From Peribacillus kribbensis DSM 17871 (GTDB lineage: Bacteria; Bacillota; Bacilli; Bacillales; DSM-1321), in NCBI RefSeq assembly GCF_000430765.1, contig NZ_KE387237.1:110459-174458 (forward strand): a DNA stretch of 64,000 bases, given 5' to 3'. The notes beneath the pieces are model-generated. The model was not told where the DNA came from, did no database searches, and worked only from the letters and a program-made list of their open reading frames with translations. Position 1 is the first letter of the stretch. Each line of letters begins with the position of its first letter. A program made the translations under genes and the position numbers. Below, one piece after another: positions 46,272-55,293 of the stretch.

Positions 46272-47147
46272 TTGGTATCCATTTTTTTTGAGCATGACCG
46301 AGAAGCATGGAAAATTTATCAGCTTGTTCTTCATGGAAATAAAAGCACGGAAATAGATGAATGGATTCGTTATATTCCCGGCAAAGGGCTGGATATAGAA
46401 GAATTGGATGAAAACTTGCAGGAGCGGGTAGAACGCTTAAGCTGGGCCCTCCAGAAATTCATTACGGCCGCCAAGGTGTTTTCCTGGATCGAAGGTATCA
46501 TCAGAGCGAAATTCTATTATCAGGATCAGCATGAGATTGACCAGATTGCTTATATCGCCCGCAGTATCTATGAAACAAGTGAAACGTACCAGAATAATAA
46601 AACACATACAGAGGATCGTATAATTATTGCGGAGCATCTTAGGGGTATGCTGCTAAGCGGAGTATCATTTTCATTTGATTCCTTTGCCACCTTCAGGCTG
46701 AAGGGGAGGCAGGAAGCGCTGCTCCCAGTTGTGGAGCAGGCCATTGATGAATATAAGCTTGAACAGGATTATCAAAACTTTATTCAGACGCTCAGGGAGT
46801 ATATGTGCGCGCAGACGAGCAAACTGAGTGCTTTGCATCTCCTCCATGACGGCCTCCTTCATTTCTATACCGATTCTTTTAAAAAGCTTGAAAGCGGTGA
46901 GCTGTTTAAATTCATCGACAGGAAGCTGCTATCGGAAAACCCTATGTATATCGACTCCGGCACCATTGCTCCTTTAATCTCCATTGCACCGCAAAAGCTT
47001 TTCGTATATACCGATGAACTTGAGTCGGGACTGATTCAAACGATTACCAGGATCTTTGAGGAGCGCTCTGTCCTGAAATCAAAGAAGAGTTTTTTTAAAG
47101 AAAAGGCGTACTATGAGAGGTTAAGCAATAAGAATAAGGTGCTGTAA
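46272..47147 (+). CDS. ytxC: Putative sporulation protein YtxC
   Basis: 291 residues, soluble, helix-rich. Contains the YtxC-type segments FSFDSFATFRLKGR and MYIDSGTIAPLISIAPQKLFVYTD. Position after dnaI matches ytxC. Molecular function unknown. TTG start with GGGGGG 7 bases upstream. Confidence 0.85.
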   Translation: MVSIFFEHDREAWKIYQLVLHGNKSTEIDEWIRYIPGKGLDIEELDENLQERVERLSWALQKFITAAKVFSWIEGIIRAKFYYQDQHEIDQIAYIARSIYETSETYQNNKTHTEDRIIIAEHLRGMLLSGVSFSFDSFATFRLKGRQEALLPVVEQAIDEYKLEQDYQNFIQTLREYMCAQTSKLSALHLLHDGLLHFYTDSFKKLESGELFKFIDRKLLSENPMYIDSGTIAPLISIAPQKLFVYTDELESGLIQTITRIFEERSVLKSKKSFFKEKAYYERLSNKNKVL

Positions 47148-47188
47148 CAATCGAATATCTTCCCGGTGCAAAAAATCCTAATATCCTC

Positions 47189-47217
47189 TTGCATTAGCTT
47201 ACATAACAGCATATAAT
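47189..47217 (+). promoter_or_regulatory. thrS promoter
   Basis: TTGCAT, 17-base spacer, TATAAT; start near 47224, at the 5' end of the T-box leader. Confidence 0.7.
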
Positions 47218-47223
47218 ATCCTA

Positions 47224-47505
47224 CATACTAATCATATTTATAAAAAGTAATGATAAGGACATGGGTATTCTGCTTCCATTTTCAGAGAGGGAAGGCCGGC
47301 GCTGAAATCTTCCTATTGTGAAAAGAATGCTTACCACCTTTGAACTTCAGCTGTGAAATTGACAGTAATAGCTGACGGAGAACCGCCGTTAAAAGGTCAC
47401 GAGTGTCATTCCTCTATGAAGGCGGAATGAAACAAGGGTGGAACCGCGGGTTTTTAAAATGAAATAAAGCTCGTCCCTGTATGCATATACAGGGGCGGGC
47501 TTTTT
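47224..47505 (+). promoter_or_regulatory. T-box riboswitch of thrS (Thr, ACC specifier)
   Basis: The T-box core AAGGGTGGAACCGCGG is at 47434-47449. The probable specifier ACC (threonine) is at 47333-47335. The terminator is a 14-bp stem 47469-47501 followed by TTTTT. Uncharged tRNA-Thr would favour the antiterminator. Confidence 0.9.
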
Positions 47506-47517
47506 GTATTTTTATTT

Positions 47518-47888
47518 GGCTCTTTTAAAAGACTGTTGCTTTCTAGGAGAATTTCTTTATAAACACAGGTTGATTGGGGTGGAAGGTGCGAGACTCCTGA
47601 TCCAGCTCCAAGGCATTAGACCCTCGAGTCATAAGCCAATCCGTCTATGGGAAGAAAACCACTCCCCACAGCCGGCTCGTCTTATGCTTGTCGGATCTCT
47701 GCCTGCCAAGAGATTCTTCACTGTTTATATTAATATAGATGAACATTGAGCTCTTAAGATTGTTATATTTAGCAGGCACCGCTTTCCGCATTTCTAAGCG
47801 GGCTCACCGCCCGCCCCGCGGAAAGCGAGCATCCTGGAGCGGAAATCAACCTCTTTGTTCCAAAGCCGCAAAGATTGCAAAAACATCC
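47518..47888 (+). repeat. MITE-like palindromic element R1 inside the thrS leader
   Basis: Starts GGCTCTTTTAAAAGACTG, contains GGTTGATTGGGGTGGAAGG and GACTCCTG, and ends with GGAGCGGAAATCAACC, TTTGTTCCAAAGCCGCAAAG and CATCC. Outer and inner blocks match R2 (55115-55226) and R3 (60448-60584). A second repeat is nested at about 47600-47705. It separates the T-box terminator from the thrS start. Confidence 0.75.
47600..47705 (+). repeat. Second interspersed repeat nested in R1
   Basis: Includes CCAGCTCCAAGGCATTAGAC, CCTCGAGTCATAAGCC and TCTTATGCTTGTCGG. Bases 47618-47635 are repeated in inverse at the very start of the window. Non-coding. Confidence 0.55.
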
Positions 47889-47956
47889 TTTTATTAAGAT
47901 GCTATATCTGTTTTGCTAAATGACCCAGCACCTCAAAACAACAAGGAGTGAAAGAA

Positions 47957-49888
47957 ATGTCAGAAGTGATGAAAGTAACTTTCCCTGATGGAGCAGTAAA
48001 GGAGTTCCCAAAAGGAACTAGTACAGAGGACATCGCTTTTTCAATCAGCCCAGGGTTGAAAAAGAAGGCAATCGCCGGAAAGGTCGATGGGGAGCTTTAT
48101 GATTTAAGACGCCCGATCGAGAAAGACGGTGCGATTGAAATTGTGACCCAGGAAAGCAAGGATGCATTGGAAATCATGCGCCATAGTACAGCCCACCTGC
48201 TTGCTCAGGCCGTAAAGCGCCTGTATAAAAATGTGAAGCTGGGAGTGGGGCCTGTCATTGAAGGCGGTTTTTACTATGACATCGATTCAGAGCAGTCATT
48301 GACACCTGAAGATCTCCCGCTGATCGAGAAAGAAATGAAAAAAATCATCAATGAGAACCTGGAAATCATCCGTGAAGAAGTGAGCCGTGATGAAGCGGTT
48401 CAAATGTTCAAGGAAATTGCTGATGAGTATAAGCTTGAACTGATTGAAGCCATCCCTGCTGACGAGACGGTTACTGTTTACCGCCAGGGTGAATTCTTTG
48501 ACTTGTGCCGAGGGGTGCATGTTCCTTCTACGGGTAAAATTAAGGAATTCAAGCTGCTAAGCATTGCCGGAGCTTATTGGAGAGGCAACAGCGATAATAA
48601 GATGCTTCAGCGTATATATGGAACAGCCTTCTTTAAGAAGGAAGACCTTGCTGAACACTTAAGACTGCTGGAAGAAGCAAAAGAGCGCGATCACCGCAAG
48701 CTCGGCAAAGAGCTCAGCCTGTTTACCAACTCCCAGAAAGTCGGCCAGGGGCTTCCGCTTTGGCTGCCTAAGGGAGCGACAATCCGCCGGATCGTTGAGC
48801 GCTATATTGTAGATAAAGAAGTGAGCCTTGGCTATGACCATGTGTACACTCCGATTATGGGAAGCGTCGATCTGTATAAAACATCCGGCCACTGGGACCA
48901 CTACCGTGAAGATATGTTCCCTGTGATGGATATGGATAACGAGCAGCTTGTTCTTCGTCCGATGAACTGCCCGCATCATATGATGGTGTATAAGAATTCC
49001 ATTCACAGCTACCGTGAGCTGCCAATCCGCATCGCAGAGCTTGGAACCATGCACCGTTACGAAATGTCCGGAGCTCTATCAGGACTTCAAAGGGTCCGTG
49101 GAATGACTCTGAATGATGCCCATATTTTCGTCCGTCCGGATCAAATCAAAGAGGAATTCAAGCGGGTAGTCAATCTTGTATTGGCCGTTTATAAAGACTT
49201 TGATATCAATGATTATTCCTTCCGCCTATCGTACCGTGATCCAGAGGATACGGAGAAGTACTACGATGATGATGATATGTGGGAAAAAGCGCAATCCATG
49301 CTGAAGGAAGCCATGGATGAGCTTGGACTCGATTATTTTGAGGCAGAAGGCGAAGCAGCTTTCTATGGCCCTAAGCTTGATGTGCAGGTACGTACAGCCC
49401 TTGGAAAAGATGAGACTCTTTCCACTGTCCAGCTTGATTTCCTTCTTCCGGAACGCTTCGATCTGACATATGTCGGGGAAGACGGCAAACAGCACCGTCC
49501 AGTTGTTATCCACCGCGGAGTGGTTTCTACGATGGAACGTTTCGTCGCATTCCTGATTGAAGAGTATAAAGGTGCATTCCCTACATGGCTTGCTCCTGTA
49601 CAGGTACAGGTCATCCCGGTTTCTCCGGAAGTGCATCTTGATTATGCGAAAGAGGTCCAGGAAAAGCTGCGGGCGCAGGGGCTTCGTGTAGAGCTTGACC
49701 ACCGCGACGAAAAGATCGGCTATAAGATCCGTGAAGCGCAGATGCAGAAGATTCCTTATATGCTTGTTGTAGGGGATAATGAAGCCGCAGATGGAGCTGT
49801 AAACGTCAGGAAGTATGGCGAACAAAAGTCAGAAACCATGAGCTATGACCAGTTTGAATCCATGATTGTAAATCAAGTCAGAAAATAA
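47957..49888 (+). CDS. thrS: Threonyl-tRNA synthetase (full length)
   Basis: 643 residues, same as B. subtilis ThrS. TGS domain (about 1-63), editing domain ([11 protein letters not shown] about 75-85 and [10 protein letters not shown] near 184), class II catalytic core with zinc ligands C338, H389 and H519, and anticodon-binding domain (about 545-643). AAGGAG 10 bases upstream of ATG 47957. Threonine-tRNA control by the T-box upstream. Confidence 0.97.
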   Translation: MSEVMKVTFPDGAVKEFPKGTSTEDIAFSISPGLKKKAIAGKVDGELYDLRRPIEKDGAIEIVTQESKDALEIMRHSTAHLLAQAVKRLYKNVKLGVGPVIEGGFYYDIDSEQSLTPEDLPLIEKEMKKIINENLEIIREEVSRDEAVQMFKEIADEYKLELIEAIPADETVTVYRQGEFFDLCRGVHVPSTGKIKEFKLLSIAGAYWRGNSDNKMLQRIYGTAFFKKEDLAEHLRLLEEAKERDHRKLGKELSLFTNSQKVGQGLPLWLPKGATIRRIVERYIVDKEVSLGYDHVYTPIMGSVDLYKTSGHWDHYREDMFPVMDMDNEQLVLRPMNCPHHMMVYKNSIHSYRELPIRIAELGTMHRYEMSGALSGLQRVRGMTLNDAHIFVRPDQIKEEFKRVVNLVLAVYKDFDINDYSFRLSYRDPEDTEKYYDDDDMWEKAQSMLKEAMDELGLDYFEAEGEAAFYGPKLDVQVRTALGKDETLSTVQLDFLLPERFDLTYVGEDGKQHRPVVIHRGVVSTMERFVAFLIEEYKGAFPTWLAPVQVQVIPVSPEVHLDYAKEVQEKLRAQGLRVELDHRDEKIGYKIREAQMQKIPYMLVVGDNEAADGAVNVRKYGEQKSETMSYDQFESMIVNQVRK

Positions 49889-49904
49889 AATTCATAACTT
49901 AGAA

Positions 49905-50217
49905 GCAATGAAGAGGACAAGATCCATTCCTTCCTTTCTTTCCAGAGAACAGGGCCAAGAGCTGAGAGCCCTGAAGAAACAGGAATGGTTTACCGCCTGC
50001 CTGAGCTGCCGCGGGGAACTTAAAGTATCCGCGGCCGGTTAAAATCCGTTATCTGACCAAGAAGGCTTCTGATCAGGAGTCAGCCCTTATTACTGTATGT
50101 ATCGCTTTTCACCATAACTGCAGGATGTCCGGGATGACTTTTAGAGAGACAGCCTTGAACCAGGGTGGAACCACGGCGCACACGTCCCTTTCGGAGGGAT
50201 GGAGTGCGCTTTTTTTA
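49905..50217 (+). promoter_or_regulatory. First of two tandem Thr T-boxes before the second ThrRS
   Basis: T-box core CAGGGTGGAACCACGG at 50161-50176, probable specifier ACC at 49992-49994, terminator GCGCAC-stem 50177-50209 with TTTTTTT. It begins only ~17 bases after thrS and no promoter or terminator is visible between them. Confidence 0.88.
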
Positions 50218-50255
50218 TTACCTGGAAGATTTTGAAACTGAATATCTGTAAATAG

Positions 50256-50517
50256 CGATGAAGAGGACAATAATTATTCCTGCCCTTCTTGACAGAGAAC
50301 AAGGCCGCGGCTGAGAGCCTTGAAGACAGGGAGATTAATTTACCGCCTGCAGAGCTGCCATGGTGAACGATACTAGCTGTGGCCGGGTACACCGTTACAT
50401 GTGCCAGAGGATATGGACTCTGGGGTCAGGCTGGCAGCCTTATCCCGGGGTAAAATTGAATTAGGGTGGAACCACGGCCGCGCTCGTCCCTTGCTTAGGG
50501 ATGAGCGCGGCCTTTTT
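50256..50517 (+). promoter_or_regulatory. Second tandem Thr T-box
   Basis: Closely similar to the first: GATGAAGAGGACAA start, specifier ACC at 50342-50344, core TTAGGGTGGAACCACGG at 50461-50477, terminator GGCCGCGCTCGTCCC stem 50477-50512 with TTTTT. The two leaders share the segment TTTACCGCCTGC, indicating duplication. Confidence 0.88.
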
Positions 50518-50524
50518 ATATTTC

Positions 50525-50566
50525 GGGGGACTGACCCTTTTTCCCCGGGAAAAGGGGTCAATTCCC
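50525..50566. repeat. Palindrome between the second T-box and the ribosome site
   Basis: GGGGGACTGACCC and GGGGTCAATTCCC are imperfect reverse complements around TTTTTCCCCGGGAAAA. It forms a long hairpin ending about 8 bases before AAAGGAGG. Similar palindromes are scattered in Bacillus genomes (recollection). Confidence 0.55.
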
Positions 50567-50587
50567 ACAAAAAAAGGAGGAATTTGT

Positions 50588-51793
50588 ATGAAATCAAAAC
50601 ATGTAAAGGAAACTGAAGTGCCGAATCACCGAAAGATTGGACAGGAATTGGAATTATTCACAACTATGGAGGAGGCGCCGGGAATGCCATTTTTCCTTCC
50701 GAAGGGGATGGCCATCAGAAATGAGCTGGAAAGCTTTTGGAAGAAGCAGCATCAAATGGCGGGCTACATGGAAATCAAGACTCCTGTCATGATGAAGCAG
50801 TCTCTATGGGAGCAGTCAGGCCATTGGGATCATTACCATGAAAATATGTATTTTTCCCGTGTCGATGAACAAAATTACGCCATTAAGCCGATGAGCTGTC
50901 CGGGAGCTGTTCTGGTTTTTAACAGCAAACGAAGAAGCTACCGTGAGCTCCCGCTCCGCTATGCCGAGCTCGGACTGGTCCACCGTCATGAATTGTCGGG
51001 ATCCTTAAATGGCTTGTTAAGAGTCAGAGCTTTCACTCAGGATGATGCCCATCTCTTTGTCCGGGAAGATCAGGTGGATAGCGAGCTTAGCGCTATCCTA
51101 GATTTGATTCACTCTTTTTATTCCAAATTCGGTTTCAGCTATAAAGTGGAGCTTTCCACTCGGCCGGAAGATTATATGGGGTCCTCTGAGCAGTGGGATA
51201 AAGCGGAGGCATCCCTTGAAAATGTTCTTAAAAATAAAGGGGCGTCCTACCAGATCAATCCTGGGGATGGGGCATTTTACGGTCCGAAGATTGATTTCCA
51301 TATCATGGATTCCCTTGGGAGGAGCTGGCAGTGCGGCACTGTCCAGCTCGATTTCCAAATGCCCGAAAATTTCAATTGCACGTATATAAACGAAGATAAT
51401 AAAGAATCCCGTCCGGTCATGATTCATCGGGCGATATACGGCTCCATTGAACGTTTTATGGCTATCTTGATCGAGCATTATGCAGGAAACTTCCCGTTTT
51501 GGCTTGCTCCTGTCCAGGTGAAATTGATCCCCATTTCTGAAAAGCAGGCAGTTTATGCAGAGGAAGCCAAAAAAAGGCTTGAGCAAGAAGGAATCCGTGT
51601 GGAGGTGGATGCCAGAAGTGAAAAGCTCGGATTAAAAGTAAGGGAAGCCGAGCTTCAGAAGGCGGCCTTCATGGCGGTCATCGGAGACAGAGAAATAGAA
51701 CAGTCTTCCCTCGCCCTCCGGAGGCACCAGGAAAAAGAACAAAACGTACTGGGGTTGGATGAGGCTGTAGAATTCTTACTAAGCTTTATCTAA
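50588..51793 (+). CDS. Second threonyl-tRNA synthetase lacking TGS and editing domains
   Basis: 401 residues, against ~640 for ThrRS. It begins with NHRKIGQELELF, which corresponds to the residue ~230 region of ThrS, so both N-terminal domains are missing. The catalytic core is intact: zinc ligands C104 (KPMSCPG), H155 (QDDAHLF) and H280 (MIHRAIYGSIERF); anticodon-binding domain about 300-401. It should charge tRNA-Thr but cannot clear Ser-tRNA-Thr itself. AAGGAGG lies 7 bases before ATG 50588; no start with a site gives a longer protein. Position parallels thrZ of B. subtilis in T-box control, but thrZ is full length. Confidence 0.9.
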   Translation: MKSKHVKETEVPNHRKIGQELELFTTMEEAPGMPFFLPKGMAIRNELESFWKKQHQMAGYMEIKTPVMMKQSLWEQSGHWDHYHENMYFSRVDEQNYAIKPMSCPGAVLVFNSKRRSYRELPLRYAELGLVHRHELSGSLNGLLRVRAFTQDDAHLFVREDQVDSELSAILDLIHSFYSKFGFSYKVELSTRPEDYMGSSEQWDKAEASLENVLKNKGASYQINPGDGAFYGPKIDFHIMDSLGRSWQCGTVQLDFQMPENFNCTYINEDNKESRPVMIHRAIYGSIERFMAILIEHYAGNFPFWLAPVQVKLIPISEKQAVYAEEAKKRLEQEGIRVEVDARSEKLGLKVREAELQKAAFMAVIGDREIEQSSLALRRHQEKEQNVLGLDEAVEFLLSFI

Positions 51794-51796
51794 TCC

Positions 51797-51880
51797 AGCA
51801 GGTGTGACTCCCGAAGCCTTGCGGAGGACCGCCCGCCCGCCAAAATGGGTGGTATCCTGGGGGAGACATCTAACAGCATG
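51797..51880. repeat. Degenerate copy of the palindromic element family
   Basis: Blocks GTGTGACTCCCGAAG, CCGCCCGCCCGCC and GTATCCTGGGGGAGACATCT resemble the family blocks GACTCCTGCGGG, CCGCCCGC and GCATCCTGGAGCGGAAATC. Too decayed to set exact ends. Confidence 0.4.
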
Positions 51881-51998
51881 GTTTCGGGCACCATCTTAAA
51901 CGGAGTTTAAAAGATAAATTCACAGTTTTTTTGAAAAGCCCTTGCATTCGAAATGAGTATCTGATAAGATAATTTTTGTTGTGAAAATAATTTATCGG

Positions 51999-52027
51999 TT
52001 GACAGCAATTGTTATCCATGATATATT
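51999..52027 (+). promoter_or_regulatory. infC operon promoter
   Basis: Perfect -35 TTGACA, 17-base spacer, TATATT. Confidence 0.85.
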
Positions 52028-52033
52028 TTCTAA

Positions 52034-52180
52034 GGTGAATTGAATACGTGTTTGAGAGAAAGAAGAGGCACCCGCTTCTCACCTGGCTGACGCAATTGCA
52101 GTTTGCAGGTTCATGATGATTATTTGACTTTGTCTACTTAATTAATCAGTGTGGGTGTGCCTGAACACCCACACTTTTTT
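52034..52180 (+). promoter_or_regulatory. Ribosomal protein L20 leader
   Basis: Leader ending in a 10-bp terminator stem GTGTGGGTGT / ACACCCACAC with TTTTTT (52149-52180). In Bacilli the leader of infC-rpmI-rplT binds L20 and attenuates transcription; location and terminator fit, although I did not model the L20-binding fold. Confidence 0.7.
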
Positions 52181-52285
52181 ATTTGCTTTTTAGTATGCAT
52201 CTGTAATCATGGTGAATGGGAAAGGCGTTAGTTGATTCTGGCTCACGCGCTGTATTCGCCTAATAAACCTTGGAGGTGGCTAATT

Positions 52286-52801
52286 ATTAGCAAAGACATG
52301 ATGGTAAACGAGGGTATCCGTTCCCGCGAGCTTCGTCTTATTGACCAAAATGGAGAGCAATTAGGCATCAAAACTAAATTTGAAGCTCTAGATATTGCTG
52401 CACGTGTTAATCTTGACGTTGTATTGGTTGCTCCAAATGCAAAGCCTCCAGTAGCCCGGATCATGGACTACGGAAAATACCGTTTTGAGCAGCAAAAGAA
52501 AGATAAAGAAGCACGCAAAAACCAAAAGATCATTAATCTTAAAGAGGTTCGCTTAAGCCCTACCATTGAGGAGCATGACTTCAATACGAAGCTTAAAAAT
52601 GCCCGCAAGTTCCTTGAAAAAGGGGACAAGGTGAAGGCTTCCATCCGATTCAAAGGACGTGCGATCACTCATAAAGAAATTGGTCAACGGGTTCTGGACC
52701 GTTTTTCTGAAGCATGCAAAGACATCTCTACGATTGAAACACATCCGAAAATGGATGGCCGGAGCATGTTCATTCTATTAGCACCTAAAAACGAAAAGTA
52801 A
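52286..52801 (+). CDS. infC: Translation initiation factor IF-3 (ATT start)
   Basis: 171 residues. Read with the rare ATT start at 52286, which has GGAGGT 8 bases upstream and gives [11 protein letters not shown] at the N-terminus, as in Geobacillus and Bacillus. N-domain ([12 protein letters not shown]), [15 protein letters not shown] linker and C-domain ([25 protein letters not shown]). ATT is used for self-limiting control because IF-3 discriminates against it. An ORF from 52232 would add an unrelated extension. Confidence 0.93.
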   Translation: MSKDMMVNEGIRSRELRLIDQNGEQLGIKTKFEALDIAARVNLDVVLVAPNAKPPVARIMDYGKYRFEQQKKDKEARKNQKIINLKEVRLSPTIEEHDFNTKLKNARKFLEKGDKVKASIRFKGRAITHKEIGQRVLDRFSEACKDISTIETHPKMDGRSMFILLAPKNEK

Positions 52802-52822
52802 TGTAATGAGGAGGAAACCCTT

Positions 52823-53014
52823 ATGCCAAAAATGAAAACTCACCGCGGATCTGCAAAACGTTTTAAGAAAACTGGTTCTGGTAAACTTAAACGTTCACAT
52901 GCTTACACAAGCCACTTATTCGCAAACAAATCAACTAAAGCAAAGCGCAAGCTTCGCAAAGCTTCTCTAGTAAGCAAAGGCGATTTCAAACGCATTCGCC
53001 ACATGATCGGATAA
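52823..53014 (+). CDS. rpmI: Ribosomal protein L35
   Basis: 63 residues, very basic. [21 protein letters not shown] is the L35 signature. AGGAGG 8 bases upstream. Middle gene of infC-rpmI-rplT. Confidence 0.96.
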   Translation: MPKMKTHRGSAKRFKKTGSGKLKRSHAYTSHLFANKSTKAKRKLRKASLVSKGDFKRIRHMIG

Positions 53015-53058
53015 TAATAAACATAATCGCGTGATCGATTTATATAGGAGGGAAACAC

Positions 53059-53418
53059 ATGCCACGTGTAAAAGGCGGTACTGTTACTCGTAAGCGTCGT
53101 AAAAAAGTTCTTAAATTAGCAAAAGGTTACTATGGTGCGAAGCACATTCTATTCAAAGTTGCTAACCAGCAGGTAATGAAATCTCTACAATATGCTTTCC
53201 GTGATCGTCGCCAGAAAAAACGCGACTTCCGTAAGCTTTGGATCACTCGTATCAACGCAGCAGCACGCATCAACGGTCTTTCTTACAGCCGTTTAATGCA
53301 TGGCTTAAAGCTTGCTGAAATCGATGTGAACCGCAAAATGCTTGCTGAACTTGCAGTGTCTGATGCAAATGCATTCGCTGAGTTCGCAAACGCTGCTAAA
53401 AAACATCTTGAAAAATAA
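53059..53418 (+). CDS. rplT: Ribosomal protein L20
   Basis: 119 residues. [26 protein letters not shown] at the start (long basic arm) and [18 protein letters not shown] signature. Also the likely repressor of its own operon through the leader. GGAGGG upstream. Confidence 0.97.
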   Translation: MPRVKGGTVTRKRRKKVLKLAKGYYGAKHILFKVANQQVMKSLQYAFRDRRQKKRDFRKLWITRINAAARINGLSYSRLMHGLKLAEIDVNRKMLAELAVSDANAFAEFANAAKKHLEK

Positions 53419-53441
53419 TCAACCCCTATAATGGGATGAAT

Positions 53442-53470
53442 AAAAGGATGCTCCCGGGCATCCTTTTTTA
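53442..53470 (+). terminator. infC-rpmI-rplT terminator
   Basis: 10-bp stem AAAAGGATGC / GCATCCTTTT with a 6-base loop and TTTT. Confidence 0.9.
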
Positions 53471-53537
53471 TTTATCCGGCCCTGTATACATGGCCATCAG
53501 GACTTCCAGGCGGAAGTACTATTTCAGCTAGAAAGAT

Positions 53538-53816
53538 GTGGTCTTTTTGAACCCAGCATCCATACTGATTGGATATCTACTATGTATCAATATCATTTCA
53601 CTGCTGACTATGAGGGCGGACAAAAAAAGGGCAATTATGCATAAATACCGCATAGCAGAAAGCACCCTGTGGCTTTTAGCAGCTGCTGGGGGCTCCATAG
53701 GGGCTGTCATTGGCATGCAGATGTTCAGGCATAAAACCAAGCACGTTTCATTTGTGCTGGGATTTCCCCTCCTGGCTGCCGTCCATCTATATCTTTTGTA
53801 TTTATGGATTAAATAA
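53538..53816 (+). CDS. ysdA: DUF1294 membrane protein YsdA
   Basis: 92 residues, three hydrophobic segments. DUF1294 motif: DKKRAIMHKYRIAESTLWLLAAAGGSIGAVIGMQMFRHKTKH (split), about 27-68. Function unknown. Neither GTG 53538 nor TTG 53547 has a good ribosome site; the longer frame is given. Same position as B. subtilis ysdA. Confidence 0.85.
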   Translation: MVFLNPASILIGYLLCINIISLLTMRADKKRAIMHKYRIAESTLWLLAAAGGSIGAVIGMQMFRHKTKHVSFVLGFPLLAAVHLYLLYLWIK

Positions 53817-53891
53817 ATGAAGATCTCTGATTCAAGTCATACATCAAATAGAATTCAGCTGGCTTAAGCAAACATGGGGGGAGCACTCTAA

Positions 53892-54380
53892 ATGGATTAT
53901 AAAAAACTATATGATATGCAAACGGGGTTGGATTCTCACATAGAATCCCAGCATGGTTTGGATAAAAAAGATTTGTTTGAGGAGAAAGTGCTGGCTCTGC
54001 TTGTGGAATTAGGAGAGCTGGCCAATGAAACAAGATGCTTTAAGTTTTGGAGTGTAAAGGAAGCTTCCCCAAGAGAGACCATCCTTGCGGAGTATGTAGA
54101 CGGCATTCATTTTATCCTCTCACTGGGTATAACGGAGTCTTACACGGAGGAAACACCCCAGGTTCCTGGAAATAAAAAAGATGGCCTGACCGTCCAATTT
54201 CTAGTATGCAATGAAAGCATCCTTCATTTCAGGAAGACACGAACCAAAGATTCGTTTTTGGATATGTTCTCTGAGTACTTACAGCTTGGCAGACTTTTAG
54301 GCTTCAGCACCTCGGATATAGAAGAGGCCTATGTGAAAAAAAACGAAATCAATTATCTGCGCCAAAAGCAGGGATATTAA
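53892..54380 (+). CDS. dUTP diphosphatase, all-alpha (MazG-like) type
   Basis: 162 residues, helical. Magnesium-binding motifs ELGELANETRCFKFW (about 39-53) and EYVDGIHFILSLG (about 66-78) match the dimeric dUTPase family, which hydrolyses dUTP to dUMP. GGGGGGAG 8 bases upstream. Different fold from the trimeric YosS/YncF dUTPases. Confidence 0.88.
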   Translation: MDYKKLYDMQTGLDSHIESQHGLDKKDLFEEKVLALLVELGELANETRCFKFWSVKEASPRETILAEYVDGIHFILSLGITESYTEETPQVPGNKKDGLTVQFLVCNESILHFRKTRTKDSFLDMFSEYLQLGRLLGFSTSDIEEAYVKKNEINYLRQKQGY

Positions 54381-54447
54381 GTATGTAAATGGGATTGATT
54401 GGTAAATCTATTAGCAGCAAAAAAACACGGTAAGAGGTGCAGTTCAT

Positions 54448-55089
54448 TTGATATTAGCGATCTATATCATTGCGGCTTTTATCTTGTGCCGCATACCTTG
54501 GATTGGAAGATATCTCTCCATCCTCAATACGCTTATACATGAATGCGGCCATGCGCTTTGTTCATTGCTTTTTGACGGCAAAGTCAGAAGCATCTCCCTG
54601 TTTTCAAATGGAGAGGGGCATATTCTCACAGGTTCGAGAAGCTGGTTCGGCATGGTGATTACAAGCATTGCCGGTTATCCCTTTTCTTCCATTTTCGCTT
54701 TATTCTGCTTCTTATTAATTCACTGGAATCATAGTGAGTGGATATTTTATCTAATTGCAGGAATTTCGATCCTGGCACTTGTGCTTTGGGTAAGGAATCT
54801 ATATGGTATCGTCTGGTGCCTGTCCTTTATTGTTCTGCTTGGTGTCATAGACTACTATGGAAATGGGGCCTGGATTACCGGCAGTTCCCTCCTTCTCGCG
54901 TCTTTATTGCTTATTCAGTCTGCAGAATCAGCTTTTGCGATTTTCCTCTTAAGCTTTAAGACGCCGGGAGAGGCAGGAGACGCATCCAATCTGGCTCAAT
55001 TCACCCGCATACCAGCCCAAATTTGGGGACTGGTTTTTCTCGGCATTGCAATCTTTGCCTTAACAAAGGCGCTGCTTATTTCCTATTAA
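54448..55089 (+). CDS. M50-like membrane metallopeptidase family protein
   Basis: 213 residues, about six membrane helices. The zinc motif HECGH (HExxH form) is at about residues 31-35 next to the first helix, followed by the family-like GSRSWFGMVITSIAGYPFSS. This pattern fits Peptidase_M50B-type proteins; substrate unknown and activity unproven. TTG start with AAGAGGTG 8 bases upstream. Confidence 0.75.
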   Translation: MILAIYIIAAFILCRIPWIGRYLSILNTLIHECGHALCSLLFDGKVRSISLFSNGEGHILTGSRSWFGMVITSIAGYPFSSIFALFCFLLIHWNHSEWIFYLIAGISILALVLWVRNLYGIVWCLSFIVLLGVIDYYGNGAWITGSSLLLASLLLIQSAESAFAIFLLSFKTPGEAGDASNLAQFTRIPAQIWGLVFLGIAIFALTKALLISY

Positions 55090-55114
55090 TATTTTGATAA
55101 GCAGTATATAAAAA

Positions 55115-55226
55115 GGCTATTTTCGCAAACTTTGTGGCATTGGAACAAAGAGGTTAATTTCCGCTCCAATCAACCTGTTTTTATAATGGAATCGTCCTAG
55201 AAAGCACAATCTTTTAGAAAAGAGCC
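55115..55226 (-). repeat. MITE-like element R2 (short derivative)
   Basis: On the minus strand it runs from GGCTCTTTTCTAAAAG through CAGGTTGATTGGAGCGGAAA and CTCTTTGTTCCAATGCC to GCGAAAATAGCC. The central GC-rich palindrome is missing. Ends match R1 and R3. Confidence 0.75.
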
Positions 55227-55234
55227 TAAAAAAG

Positions 55235-55263
55235 ACGTGATGTGCTATGCACACCACGTTTTT
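55235..55263. terminator. Bidirectional terminator between the M50-like gene and sspI
   Basis: ACGTGATGTGC / GCACACCACGT stem with a 3-base loop, flanked by AAAAAAG and TTTTT. Confidence 0.75.
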
Positions 55264-55293
55264 AGAAGGCTATTTAAATCTTGTGCCTTTAAA

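Noticed and set aside
47504-47749. Plus-strand 81-codon ORF in the thrS leader
   Set aside because: It begins in the T-box terminator tail and runs through repeat sequences; no ribosome site or protein family.
49226-49825. Long minus-strand ORF opposite thrS (199 codons)
   Set aside because: Shadow frame of a conserved gene with no start signal; similar shadows lie opposite pyk (23517-24287), pheS (56917-57471) and the second ThrRS (51098-51586).
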